In this document: in pieces, positions 17,167 to 25,716 of the stretch
Numbering within the stretch: the stretch's first letter is position 1
Layout of the letters: every line of letters begins with the position of its first letter
Origin: Methylophilus medardensis
Lineage (GTDB): Bacteria; Pseudomonadota; Gammaproteobacteria; Burkholderiales; Methylophilaceae
Length of the DNA stretch: 64,000 nucleotides
Assembly: GCF_006363915.1 (NCBI RefSeq)
Contig: NZ_CP040946.1
Direction: 5' to 3' (one strand)
The notes under the pieces: generated by a model
What the model was told of the DNA's origin: nothing
The model's database searches: none
What the model saw: the letters and a program-made list of their open reading frames with translations, nothing else
Made by a program: the position numbers and the translations under genes

Positions 17167-17894
17167 GCATGCTGGTGAAGATGCATTCATCGGTGAGGAC
17201 GTCCGCGGTAGCAGATGGATTTAGTTTGCTCGAGATGGCGCTGGTGCTGGTCGTATTGAGTTTGATGATGGGTTGGTTAATCACGCCATTGCGCGCGCAA
17301 CTTAGTCTACAAAAGTATCAACTAACGGAGCAAAGACTCTTCAGCACGCAACAGGCATTGTTTGGTTTCGCCATCATCCATCATTATCTGCCTTGCCCAG
17401 ACACCGATCAGCCGCCTGATGGTTGGGAAAACGTGCTGGCAAACCAGCGCTGCGCCGCCGTCGAAGGCGTACTACCTTGGCGGCAATTGGAGGTCTTGGC
17501 AACTGATGCTTGGGGGCGGTTTTTTCGCTATCGTGCAGACAGTACTTTCACCGATCACGCACAATGGTTTTCGATTGCAGCGGCTGAGAACGCCAGCAAC
17601 ATAGAGGTCATTGGCGATGATGGTGCGCTGACGAGCAACCCTAGTCGCCCGGTGGCGATTATCCTTTCGCATGGCGAAAACGGACTAGGTGGCATACAAT
17701 CCGTGTCTGGTGGCCAAGCATACGTCATGGCTGCGCCCACAGCGCCTGACGAGCTAGAAAACGCGGATGGCGATCTCATTTTTGTCGATCAAGCGCAGCA
17801 GCAGACGGCGGCTGGCGCATTTGATGACCGATTGTTGATGCTATCTGCAAAAGTGCTGATGCAGCAGATGGTGCAAGCGCAACGATTGCCATAA
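17163..17894 (+). CDS. Type IV pilin-like protein with canonical prepilin cleavage site and LPCPD domain
   Basis: The 243-aa protein carries a standard class III signal: cleavage after G19, then FSLLEMALVLVVLSLMMGW with Glu at +5, so a prepilin peptidase should process it. After the hydrophobic helix it shows QQALFGFA, YLPCPD, a Pro-Pro-Asp-Gly segment, a Cys, GVLPWRQLEV and DAWGRFFRY, matching the cysteine-rich block of the preceding gene. The C-terminal half includes IILSHGENGLGG. Probably a minor pilin. It is the last gene of the overlapping run; no prepilin peptidase is in the window, so one elsewhere (PilD) must serve. Confidence 0.7.
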   Translation: MSMLVKMHSSVRTSAVADGFSLLEMALVLVVLSLMMGWLITPLRAQLSLQKYQLTEQRLFSTQQALFGFAIIHHYLPCPDTDQPPDGWENVLANQRCAAVEGVLPWRQLEVLATDAWGRFFRYRADSTFTDHAQWFSIAAAENASNIEVIGDDGALTSNPSRPVAIILSHGENGLGGIQSVSGGQAYVMAAPTAPDELENADGDLIFVDQAQQQTAAGAFDDRLLMLSAKVLMQQMVQAQRLP

Positions 17895-17910
17895 TCAACG
17901 GATTAAATGG

Positions 17911-18657
17911 ATGCAAGACGACTTATTATTACGTTACAGCAGGCATATGATGTTGCCGCAAATTGAATATGCCGGGCAAGAAAAGCTCACGCAAAGTCAT
18001 GCACTCATCATCGGTGCAGGCGGCTTAGGGGCGCCGGTGGCGATGTATCTGGCGGCGGCGGGTGTGGGTCAACTCACTATTTGTGACTTTGATCAGGTGG
18101 ATTTAAGTAATCTGCAACGCCAAATTATTCATACCACGGCCGCGATAGGCGAAAACAAGGCCGTTTCTGCACAGGCGACCATTGCAAGGCTCAATCCTGA
18201 GGTCAAAGTCAATATCGAAACCACTCGCCTCAGTGCAGAAGCGCTCGCCGCGTGTGTTGCGTCAGCAGATGTCGTCATCGACTGCTCGGATAATTTCGCC
18301 ACACGTTATCTGCTGAATCAATGTTGTTTTACTCACAAAAAACCATTGGTTTCTGGTGCCGCCATTCGTTTTGAAGGCCAATTGAGCGTGTTTGATTTTC
18401 GGCACGCGGAGAGCCCCTGTTACCACTGTTTATATCCTGATGTGGGGGATGATCAGGCGCTGCGTTGTGCCGATAACGGTGTGTTTGCGCCCTTGGTTGG
18501 CATGATAGGTACCGCGCAGGCGGGGGAGGCGATTAAGATTTTGCTTGAGATTGGTCACACCATGCAGGGCAGGCTGTTATTGCTGGATGCACTCAGTGCA
18601 GAGTGGCGTACGATTCACCTTAAAAAAGACCCGCAATGCAAGGTGTGCGCTGCTTAA
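17911..18657 (+). CDS. moeB: MoeB/ThiF family adenylyltransferase
   Basis: E1-like enzyme that adenylates the C-terminus of a ubiquitin-like sulfur carrier such as MoaD or ThiS. The 248 residues contain the nucleotide-binding IIGAGGLGAPVAMYL, the conserved DLSNLQRQIIH with its arginine, the CSDNFATR segment, and two CxxC pairs (CYHC and CKVC) that bind structural zinc. Length fits MoeB. It lies 16 bases after the pilus operon, perhaps only by read-through. Whether it serves molybdopterin or thiamine synthesis cannot be decided because no carrier gene is nearby. Confidence 0.9.
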   Translation: MQDDLLLRYSRHMMLPQIEYAGQEKLTQSHALIIGAGGLGAPVAMYLAAAGVGQLTICDFDQVDLSNLQRQIIHTTAAIGENKAVSAQATIARLNPEVKVNIETTRLSAEALAACVASADVVIDCSDNFATRYLLNQCCFTHKKPLVSGAAIRFEGQLSVFDFRHAESPCYHCLYPDVGDDQALRCADNGVFAPLVGMIGTAQAGEAIKILLEIGHTMQGRLLLLDALSAEWRTIHLKKDPQCKVCAA

Positions 18658-18857
18658 GACTTCTCAGGCTGTGCCGCCATCAAGGTATTCACTAATTCTG
18701 TAATATCCCACTCGCAACCGCCACAACCCGTGAGTGCACCCGAGTAGCGAGAAATCGCATCCACCCCCTTGCCTTGGCTTACAAGCTCAATAATCATGCC
18801 ACGCGTAGTGCCGCTGCAACTACACATGACCTCTTTGGGATTGTCTTCTTCTAACAT
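18654..18857 (-). CDS. BFD-like [2Fe-2S] protein
   Basis: The 67-aa protein has the BFD-like pattern of four cysteines: C12 and C14 (CSC) and C45 and C48 (CGGC), with a helical region between. Bacterioferritin-associated ferredoxins bind a [2Fe-2S] cluster and help release iron from bacterioferritin; similar domains occur in other iron-sulfur proteins. A GAGGT site precedes ATG 18857. It is convergent with moeB and overlaps its stop by four bases. No bacterioferritin gene is in the window, so the partner is unknown. Confidence 0.75.
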   Translation of the reverse strand: MLEEDNPKEVMCSCSGTTRGMIIELVSQGKGVDAISRYSGALTGCGGCEWDITELVNTLMAAQPEKS

Positions 18858-18986
18858 CGATAGGTGACCTCTAAAACTGCATTCTAACGGCGGATGAGAT
18901 AAATGTGTCTGACATCCTTGCCAAGCAGATGGTTGCTAGTCAGATTAAAGCCCGCTAGCATTGATCCAAATTCTTTGGGGGGATGT

Positions 18987-20018
18987 ATGAATAAAGGCAT
19001 TCGTTTATCAGAAAAGTGGTTTAACCGCGCCCTATGGGCTGTGGCTTTTATGTTTGCCTGGTTTTTAACCGGCTTAGCTAAAAGCATGCTTGGCGATCTG
19101 CCGCAGGTTGAAACCCAATACAGCATCGAACACTTTGTGAACCACGTGAACATTGATCCCTTGCGGTCAGCCTTGAAAGCCATTACGCCGCAACAGCAGC
19201 AACTGGGCGATCAACTAGAACAGGCCGGTTTGCAGCGCACGATTCGGCAAAAAGATTATCAGGCGATGCGTAGCACTTTTGATCATTGGGTCACGACGCG
19301 CGATGCCACCCAGTTGTCGACGCAAGACGATGACTTAATCAAGCGTACCCAGCAATTGGAGGTGCTCAAAGGACGAGCGCGCCAAGCGGAGAAAGTCGTC
19401 GAGCAGTTACAACAAAAACAAACGGATTTGATGCAGCATGAAGCGCAGTTGCGGCGGCAGATAGACAGCCAAGAAGAGGGCGCGCGTATCAAGTTGCAAG
19501 ACGCTCAGCAACAACAAGCGACCCGTGTTTTTGTATACCGCTTGTTAATCACATTGCCTTTGTTGGCGGTGGCTGCTTGGCTATTTGCTAAAAAACGCCA
19601 GTCGCAGTATTGGCCTTTTGTCTGGGGGTTTATTATGTTTGCCCTCATGGCTTTTTTTGTTGAGTTAGTGCCTTATTTGCCAGATTATGGCGGCTATGTG
19701 CGCTATTTGGTCGGCATCGTGCTCACAGCGGTCGGCGGAAAATATGCCATCGCCGCGTTGCAAACCTACTTGGCAAAGCAAAAAATGGCGGAGTCGCAGC
19801 CAGAATTTCAACGTCGTGAGGCCTTGGGCTATGATACGGCCATGGCAAAGTTAGGCAAAAGCATTTGCCCCGGGTGCGAGCGCCAAGTAGATGTTAAAAG
19901 TGAGCAACACGACTTTTGCATGCACTGCGGCATTTGTTTACACAATTATTGCACTGGTTGCCATGCCAGAAAAAATGCATTTGCGAAATTTTGCCACCAA
20001 TGTGGCACCGTCGCCTAA
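18987..20018 (+). CDS. Unknown membrane protein: coiled coil, three membrane helices and C-terminal zinc ribbon
   Basis: I do not recognise a named family. From ATG 18987, preceded by GGGGGGA, the protein has 343 aa. It shows an N-terminal membrane segment (about 15-34), an extra-membrane domain, a long Gln/Lys/Glu-rich coiled coil (about 110-170), three closely spaced membrane helices (about 178-255) and a C-terminal cysteine cluster made of CPGC, CMHC, CTGC and CHQC pairs plus extra Cys/His, which resembles a double zinc ribbon. The topology puts the coiled coil and the zinc ribbon on sides that depend on three or four crossings. It is monocistronic, divergent from the BFD-like gene. Confidence 0.7.
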   Translation: MNKGIRLSEKWFNRALWAVAFMFAWFLTGLAKSMLGDLPQVETQYSIEHFVNHVNIDPLRSALKAITPQQQQLGDQLEQAGLQRTIRQKDYQAMRSTFDHWVTTRDATQLSTQDDDLIKRTQQLEVLKGRARQAEKVVEQLQQKQTDLMQHEAQLRRQIDSQEEGARIKLQDAQQQQATRVFVYRLLITLPLLAVAAWLFAKKRQSQYWPFVWGFIMFALMAFFVELVPYLPDYGGYVRYLVGIVLTAVGGKYAIAALQTYLAKQKMAESQPEFQRREALGYDTAMAKLGKSICPGCERQVDVKSEQHDFCMHCGICLHNYCTGCHARKNAFAKFCHQCGTVA

Positions 20019-20030
20019 ACTGGCGACGGT
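20007..20030. terminator. Stable hairpin spanning a stop codon
   Basis: ACCGTCGCC (20007-20015) pairs perfectly with GGCGACGGT (20022-20030); the 6-nt loop contains the TAA stop of the zinc-ribbon gene. No T-tract follows on either strand. It lies between convergent genes and may be a factor-assisted terminator or an mRNA end-protecting hairpin. Confidence 0.5.
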
Positions 20031-20045
20031 TGGGCGTTCACCCAG

Positions 20046-22943
20046 TTATTTTAATTTGGCTAACTGTGTTTGCAGTTTGTCCAAATTGGCACTGAACTCA
20101 GCTAAACGTGCTTGTTCTTGCTCGACTACAGCCGCTGGGGCGCGCGCGACAAAGCTTTCGTTGCCTAGTTTGGCATTGGCTTTGCCAATTTCTCCTTCTA
20201 GGCGGGCGATTTCTTTCCCCAAGCGCTCTTTTTCAGCGGCGATATCAATCTCCACTTTGAGCATCAGCTTAAAGTCTGCGGCCAGCATAACCGGTGCATC
20301 CGCTTCCGGCAGTTCAGCCACGATATCGACGTTTTCTAGCTTGGCTAGCGACTTAAGGTACGGCGCAAAGGCTGCTAACTGTTCGGCATCGCCCGCCGCA
20401 ATCAGCGGCACTCTGGCGGCCGGGGAAATACTCATCTCGCCACGCAAACTGCGGCAAGCTTCTACCGCTGTTTTAAGGGTAGCCACCCACGCCTCGGCTT
20501 GCTCGTCGATTTTTTCCAAATCGGCTTTGGGGTAAGCTTGCAGCATAATGCTTTCGGTGCCGCGCGACGGGTCTTTTAACGCGGTCATTGGGGCAATCGT
20601 TTGCCAGATTTCCTCAGTAATAAATGGAATAATCGGGTGTGCCAAGCGTAATATCGTCTCGAGCACCCTGAGTAAGGTGCGGCGGGTTGCGCGTTGCTCT
20701 GCGGCACTGCCCCCTTGTATTTGTACCTTGGCGATTTCAAGATACCAGTCGCAATACTGGTCCCATACAAACTCATAAATAGCCTTGGCCGCTAGATCAA
20801 AGCGGTAATCGTTAAAGGCACGCTCCACCTCGGCTTCGGTGCGTTGCAGCAGGCTGACAATCCAGCGATCTGCCTGACTGAATTTGCGACCACCGTCTTC
20901 ACAACTTTCTGCGCCAAAGCCATTGTCTTGGCCTTCGGTATTCATCAGCACAAAGCGTGTGGCGTTCCAAAGTTTGTTACAGAAATTGCGGTAGCCTTCG
21001 CAGCGTTGCAAGTCGAACTTGATGTCGCGGCCGGGCGAAGCAAGGCTGGCAAAGGTAAAGCGGAGTGCATCCGTGCCGTAAGCCGCAATCCCTTCAGGGA
21101 ATTCTTTGCGCGTACGCTTTTCAATTTTTTCGGCGTCTTTCGGGTTCATCAGCCCCGTCGTGCGTTTTGCAATTAAAGCATCTAGATCAATGCCGTCAAT
21201 CAAATCAATCGGGTCAAGCACATTGCCCTTCGATTTTGACATTTTCTGACCCTCTGCATCGCGAATGAGCCCATGCACGTAGACATGCTTAAACGGAATT
21301 TTGCCGGTGATGTGTTTGGTCATCATGACCATACGCGCCACCCAGAAGAAAATGATGTCAAAGCCTGTCACCAACACAGAAGAGGGCAAAAACTGTTGCA
21401 GTGCCTGGTTTTGCGCGTCTATGGCTTCGTCACCGGTCCAATCTAGCGTGGAGAAAGGCCAGAGTGCGGATGAGTACCAAGTGTCTAGTACGTCATCATC
21501 ACGTTTTAAGTGGCCGGTGTAACCCTCTTTTGCAGCCATTTGTTTGGCTTCGGATTCATCATGCGCCACAAACACTTCGCCATTGTCGCCATACCAAGCA
21601 GGGATTTGATGTCCCCACCACAGTTGGCGAGAGATGCACCAATCTTGAATATTATTCAGCCATTGGTTGTAGGTGTTCACCCAGTTTTCTGGATAAAACT
21701 TGATCTCGCCATTGGCAACCACGTCCAAAGCTTTTTCAGTGATGCTCTTGCCGTCGGCGGCCGGTTTGCTCATGGCCACAAACCACTGGTCGGTGAGCAT
21801 CGGCTCAATCACGACATTGGTACGGTCACCGCGCGGCACTTTTAGTTTATGTTTTTCGACCTTGACCAGCAAACCACTCGCTTCAAGGTCGGCCACCACT
21901 TGTTTGCGGGCGGCAAAGCGTTCAAGCCCCACCAAGTGTGAAGGTAATTCGATGGCGGCTTTGCTGCGACCATCGGCAGCAATCACCTCGGCGCTCGCGG
22001 GGATAAAGCCTTGTAAGTTTAATATGACAATCTTGTCAAGGCCCTGACGTTGCCCAACCATATTGTCATTAAAGTCATGCGCAGGCGTCACTTTCACCAC
22101 GCCTGTACCAAATTCTTTATCAACGTAATCATCCGCAATAATCGGAATTTCACGGCCACACAGCGGAAGAATGACTTTTTTTCCTATTAAGTGTTTGTAG
22201 CGCTCGTCTTCTGGATTCACCATCACTGCGACGTCGCCCAACATCGTTTCCGGGCGGGTTGTTGCCACGGTTAATGCACCCGAGCCATCCGCCAAGGGAT
22301 AGTTGATGTGCCACATTGCACCATCTTCTTCCTCTTGCACAACTTCTAAATCTGACACGGCGGTGCCTAGTTTTACATCCCAATTCACCAACCGTTTACC
22401 ACGGTAAATCAGGCCTTCGTGATACAGGCGTACAAAGGTTTCGGTGACGACTTTGTTGAGGCCCGCATCCATGGTGAAGCGCTCGCGACTCCAGTCAGGA
22501 GAGGTGCCTAAGCGACGCATCTGTTGGGTGATGGTGCCGCCGGAGTACGCTTTCCATTCCCAAACTTTTTCGAGAAATTTTTCACGGCCCAAGTCGTGGC
22601 GACTCACGCCTTGCGCGTCCAACTGGCGCTCTACCACAATCTGAGTGGCGATGCCCGCGTGGTCAGTACCCGGTTGCCACAAGGTATTGTCGCCACGCAT
22701 GCGATGGTAGCGAGTCAGCGCATCCATGATGGTCTGGTTAAATCCGTGACCCATGTGCAGCGTGCCAGTGACGTTGGGTGGCGGCAGCAAAATGCAGAAA
22801 TTTTCTTGCACTTGTGGGTTCATGCCAGCGGCATAAAATCCTTTGCCTTCCCAAAAGGCATACCACTGACTTTCAATGGTTTTTGGGTCAAAAGATTTGG
22901 CGAGTTCGCGGGATGGTTGGGCGTTTGTGTGAGAAGTATTCAT
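20046..22943 (-). CDS. valS: Valyl-tRNA synthetase
   Basis: Charges tRNA-Val with valine. The 965-aa class I synthetase has PPPNVTGTLHMGHGF with the HIGH-type HMGH at 63-66, the CP1 editing domain (TTRPETMLGDVAV), the KMSKSKGNVLDP signature, the anticodon-binding helical domain and the C-terminal coiled coil of ValRS (about 895-965). Start ATG 22943. The gene stands alone on the minus strand, convergent with the zinc-ribbon gene and 63 bases downstream of the photolyase-like gene. All expected motifs are intact. Confidence 0.98.
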   Translation of the reverse strand: MNTSHTNAQPSRELAKSFDPKTIESQWYAFWEGKGFYAAGMNPQVQENFCILLPPPNVTGTLHMGHGFNQTIMDALTRYHRMRGDNTLWQPGTDHAGIATQIVVERQLDAQGVSRHDLGREKFLEKVWEWKAYSGGTITQQMRRLGTSPDWSRERFTMDAGLNKVVTETFVRLYHEGLIYRGKRLVNWDVKLGTAVSDLEVVQEEEDGAMWHINYPLADGSGALTVATTRPETMLGDVAVMVNPEDERYKHLIGKKVILPLCGREIPIIADDYVDKEFGTGVVKVTPAHDFNDNMVGQRQGLDKIVILNLQGFIPASAEVIAADGRSKAAIELPSHLVGLERFAARKQVVADLEASGLLVKVEKHKLKVPRGDRTNVVIEPMLTDQWFVAMSKPAADGKSITEKALDVVANGEIKFYPENWVNTYNQWLNNIQDWCISRQLWWGHQIPAWYGDNGEVFVAHDESEAKQMAAKEGYTGHLKRDDDVLDTWYSSALWPFSTLDWTGDEAIDAQNQALQQFLPSSVLVTGFDIIFFWVARMVMMTKHITGKIPFKHVYVHGLIRDAEGQKMSKSKGNVLDPIDLIDGIDLDALIAKRTTGLMNPKDAEKIEKRTRKEFPEGIAAYGTDALRFTFASLASPGRDIKFDLQRCEGYRNFCNKLWNATRFVLMNTEGQDNGFGAESCEDGGRKFSQADRWIVSLLQRTEAEVERAFNDYRFDLAAKAIYEFVWDQYCDWYLEIAKVQIQGGSAAEQRATRRTLLRVLETILRLAHPIIPFITEEIWQTIAPMTALKDPSRGTESIMLQAYPKADLEKIDEQAEAWVATLKTAVEACRSLRGEMSISPAARVPLIAAGDAEQLAAFAPYLKSLAKLENVDIVAELPEADAPVMLAADFKLMLKVEIDIAAEKERLGKEIARLEGEIGKANAKLGNESFVARAPAAVVEQEQARLAEFSANLDKLQTQLAKLK

Positions 22944-23006
22944 GCGCGGGATTTTACCACAGGCAGGCAGCGCCGCAGTGCCTGCGCCATTGCTAGTTTG
23001 CGCAAT

Positions 23007-24221
23007 CTAGCCCATCAGCATGGGCTCAACCACTTTCCAATAGCGACTAAAACGCATCAGCTGATGGTCGCTGAGGGGGACATCTGTCAGGCGCGGCGCC
23101 TCTCGCCACTCGACATTGAGGCCCGCCACCGCTTTTTTCAACACTTGCTGCGGCGTGTTTTGCGTCAAAATGCGGCCTTGTACCTGTTGCTGTAATACCT
23201 GTCTGGTCTCGCCCAGCCAAACCGCAACCTGTGGCATCTCAGCCAAACAGTCGGCCATGAATTGCAGGCGCTTGAGGGGCCAGTGCTGATACAGTGCCGG
23301 GTCAAACACAAATACTGCGGGCAGATTGAGCGCCAGCAACGGTTGTGCGGGCGATAACATTTCGTCATGCACCCATATTAGGCTGGCAAGTCCTTTTGGG
23401 GGGATTTCAGAGGATTGCAGGCCGTGTGATACAGCGGTGTCCACAGGTGCGACCTCGGTGAATAGTTTTAGCTGAAGCTGCTCATAGCTTTGGTCAAAAG
23501 GGCACTTCACCGTGCATTGCTGGCACCAAGACTCCCCACCAAATTTCACTATGTTTTCTTTGTTAAAGTAATAGGGTTTGCTACTAAAGCTGGAGGCAAT
23601 CCATTGCCATGACAGGTGATTAGAAGCGATGTCGCCATCGAGTAACTGGCTTTCAAACCAGTCTGCCGCCTGACGCCAATCGATTTTTAGCCAGTGCAAT
23701 AGGTAAGCGGCGAACCACATGCGCGCATGGTTATGCACATAGCCTTTTTGTTGCAAGGCGCGCACGATTTCATCCATGCATACCAACCCAGTAAAACCTT
23801 GTGGAATAAATGCGGGGAGCGCTTTATTGCCAAGCACGACTTTTGACGACTCCATCGGCTGCATGATGGCCTCGCCAAACCGGTACCAGGCCTGTTGAAA
23901 GTAATCGCGATAGCTGAGCTCGGTGACTAACTTGACGGCTTTTTGACCAAACCGCGCTTTCACGTCCGCAACCGCTTCAGGCAACGAAAGGCAACCATGG
24001 CGTAAATAGGGCGATAGCTGACTGACCGCGCCCTCTAAATGATTACGTGTGCGTGCGTAAGCCTCGGCATCCACCGCGACTAAGCGCGCCAGCGCCTCCG
24101 TGCGGCCTCCATGCCATTCAGGACCAAGATCCGGCCCTTCTGCGTGTGAAAAATAGGCGCGGACCTGCGCTAAGCGGGTCTCGCGGTCGGTGGCGAAAGT
24201 GAGGAGGGCAGGCGGACTCAT
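23007..24221 (-). CDS. Photolyase/cryptochrome-like flavoprotein with apparent reversed domain order
   Basis: The 404-aa protein begins with the FAD-binding helical domain of photolyases (about 38-228): GGRTEALARL, SQLSPYLRHGCLS, ELSYRDYFQQ, the CMDEIVRALQQKGYVHNHARM segment and LLDGDIASNHLSWQW (193-207), which holds the FAD-contacting Asp and Asn. The N-terminal alpha/beta antenna domain is absent from its normal place. Residues 280-395 instead look like it: SLIWVHDEMLSPAQPLLAL and AVFVFDPALYQHWPLKRLQFM. C233, C236 and C240 might bind metal. Whether it repairs DNA or senses light is unknown. 23007 is the stop side; ATG 24221 opens the gene. Confidence 0.8.
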   Translation of the reverse strand: MSPPALLTFATDRETRLAQVRAYFSHAEGPDLGPEWHGGRTEALARLVAVDAEAYARTRNHLEGAVSQLSPYLRHGCLSLPEAVADVKARFGQKAVKLVTELSYRDYFQQAWYRFGEAIMQPMESSKVVLGNKALPAFIPQGFTGLVCMDEIVRALQQKGYVHNHARMWFAAYLLHWLKIDWRQAADWFESQLLDGDIASNHLSWQWIASSFSSKPYYFNKENIVKFGGESWCQQCTVKCPFDQSYEQLQLKLFTEVAPVDTAVSHGLQSSEIPPKGLASLIWVHDEMLSPAQPLLALNLPAVFVFDPALYQHWPLKRLQFMADCLAEMPQVAVWLGETRQVLQQQVQGRILTQNTPQQVLKKAVAGLNVEWREAPRLTDVPLSDHQLMRFSRYWKVVEPMLMG

Positions 24222-24285
24222 AACACACTATTTTGCCACAACTAGTGATACCATGATTTGGAATTTGGTTGGGGGGGATAGTTAA

Positions 24286-24753
24286 ATGACGACATTATGG
24301 TGGTGGTGTGGGCTAGGCCTCGTGCTACTGTGCGTCGAAATGCTCATCGGCTCGCTATATTTTCTGTGGCTGGGCATCGCAGCCTTGGTCATGGCTGTGC
24401 TATGTGCAATCTTCAACGACATGCCGCTGGCCTTGCAAGCGGTGAACTACGCAGTCCTCGCGGCGGTGGCGCTTGCGGTGATGCGCAAGTGGGAGAAGCA
24501 TCAACCGGACCACCGTGTGGGGCAGGCCCAGGGCGAAGAAATCGGCCGTGAAGGGATTGTTTTTGTAGCCATTACGCCACAACAGCCCGGTAAAATACGT
24601 TTTAGTCCGGGCGTGTTGGGTAGCCGTGAATGGGTGGCCTACGCCAACATCCATATCGCCGAGAAACAAGTCGCTAAAGTGGTCGCTGTGGAGGGTAACG
24701 CGCTACGCGTTGCGCCTGCATCGACCTCAATCATTGAATCAAGGGAGTTGTGA
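24286..24753 (+). CDS. NfeD-family membrane protein
   Basis: The 155-aa protein has two or three closely packed membrane helices in the first 75 residues, followed by a soluble C-terminal domain (about 85-145) with GREGIVFVAITP and VLGSREWVAYA, typical of the NfeD C-terminal OB fold. NfeD proteins are nearly always encoded next to a stomatin-like protein, as here, and are thought to act with it in membrane microdomains. A GGGGGGGA stretch precedes ATG 24286. Its end overlaps the stomatin start (TGATG). Confidence 0.9.
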   Translation: MTTLWWWCGLGLVLLCVEMLIGSLYFLWLGIAALVMAVLCAIFNDMPLALQAVNYAVLAAVALAVMRKWEKHQPDHRVGQAQGEEIGREGIVFVAITPQQPGKIRFSPGVLGSREWVAYANIHIAEKQVAKVVAVEGNALRVAPASTSIIESREL

Positions 24754-25598
24754 TGACCGAAGTCAGTATTATTGTAATCATATTAGTGATCATCGCCATC
24801 GTAAAAGGCGTGCGTATTGTGCCGCAGGGCGAGGAGTGGGTAGTTGAGCGTCTCGGCAAATTCGCTGGCATTTTGGCCCCTGGGCTGCATGTGATCAACC
24901 CAGTGTTGAGCACGGTGAGCTACAAAGTCACCACCAAAGATATTATTTTAGACGTGCCCGAGCAAGAGGTGATTACCCGCGACAACGCAGTGATTTTGGC
25001 GAATGCGGTGGCATTTATTAAGGTCAGTAACATTGAGCGCGCAGTCTACGGGATTGAAAACTTTCGCGAGGCAATGCGCAATATGGTGCAGACCAGCTTG
25101 CGCTCAATTATTGGCGGCATGGATTTAAACCAAGCACTGACATCACGTGACCGCATCAAAGCCGAGTTGAAAGAAGCCATCGCTGACGAAGCGCTGGATT
25201 GGGGATTGACGGTCAAAAGTGTCGAGATTCAGGATATCAAGCCGTCTGCTAATATGCAGGACGCGATGGAGCGCCAAGCCGCAGCTGAGCGAGAGCGTGT
25301 GGCGGTGGTGACTGAGGCCGAAGGCGCTAAACAGTCATTGATTTTAAATGCCGAAGCGCGCCTAGAAGCGGCGCGTAAAGATGCTGAGGCACAAATGGTG
25401 GGTGCCAGGGCGTCTGCTGAGGCGATTAAAATGATTACCGAGGCTGTCAAAGAAAATAACGCCTCGGCGACCTTCTTGCTGGGGGATCGCTATATTCAAT
25501 CCCTGCAAAAAATGGCTGACTCGCATAACAGCAAAATTGTGGTCATGCCCGGCGATGTGATCAGTGCAGTGAAAAGTCTGGTCGGTGGCGGTAAATAA
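24753..25598 (+). CDS. Stomatin-like SPFH/band 7 protein (slipin)
   Basis: The 281-aa protein begins with a membrane-inserting hydrophobic helix (about 4-19), then an SPFH domain (IVPQGEEWVVERLGKFAGIL, then LDVPEQEVITRDNA) and an Ala/Glu-rich helical region (about 170-230) for oligomerisation, ending in a short hydrophobic tail. Such proteins scaffold membrane domains and can control membrane proteases. Start ATG 24753 follows AAGGGAG by a few bases; a GTG one codon earlier is in frame but has worse spacing. It pairs with nfeD in a two-gene operon. Confidence 0.95.
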   Translation: MTEVSIIVIILVIIAIVKGVRIVPQGEEWVVERLGKFAGILAPGLHVINPVLSTVSYKVTTKDIILDVPEQEVITRDNAVILANAVAFIKVSNIERAVYGIENFREAMRNMVQTSLRSIIGGMDLNQALTSRDRIKAELKEAIADEALDWGLTVKSVEIQDIKPSANMQDAMERQAAAERERVAVVTEAEGAKQSLILNAEARLEAARKDAEAQMVGARASAEAIKMITEAVKENNASATFLLGDRYIQSLQKMADSHNSKIVVMPGDVISAVKSLVGGGK

Positions 25599-25716
25599 GC
25601 GACGCCACGGCTGATCTAAAGCCTCTCGGTCAGTGGCGCGGGCCATCGTGTGCGCGCAACTGGCATATTTCCTGCATCTCACTGCTCAGCACCATCATTC
25701 TAAATAAGGATTCGCA

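Noticed and set aside
13833..17894. Frameshifted or broken genes in the second half of the pilus operon
   Set aside because: All four frames are open from a coupled start to a stop that overlaps the next start, so they look intact though divergent.
19891..20535. 214-codon plus-strand reading frame rich in Ser/Ala/Leu
   Set aside because: It overlaps the zinc-ribbon gene and runs antisense to valS; low-complexity composition and no ribosome-binding site.
22524..23195. 223-codon plus-strand reading frame opposite valS
   Set aside because: It lies antisense to valS and the photolyase-like gene, has no recognisable domain, and its composition is that of a shadow frame.
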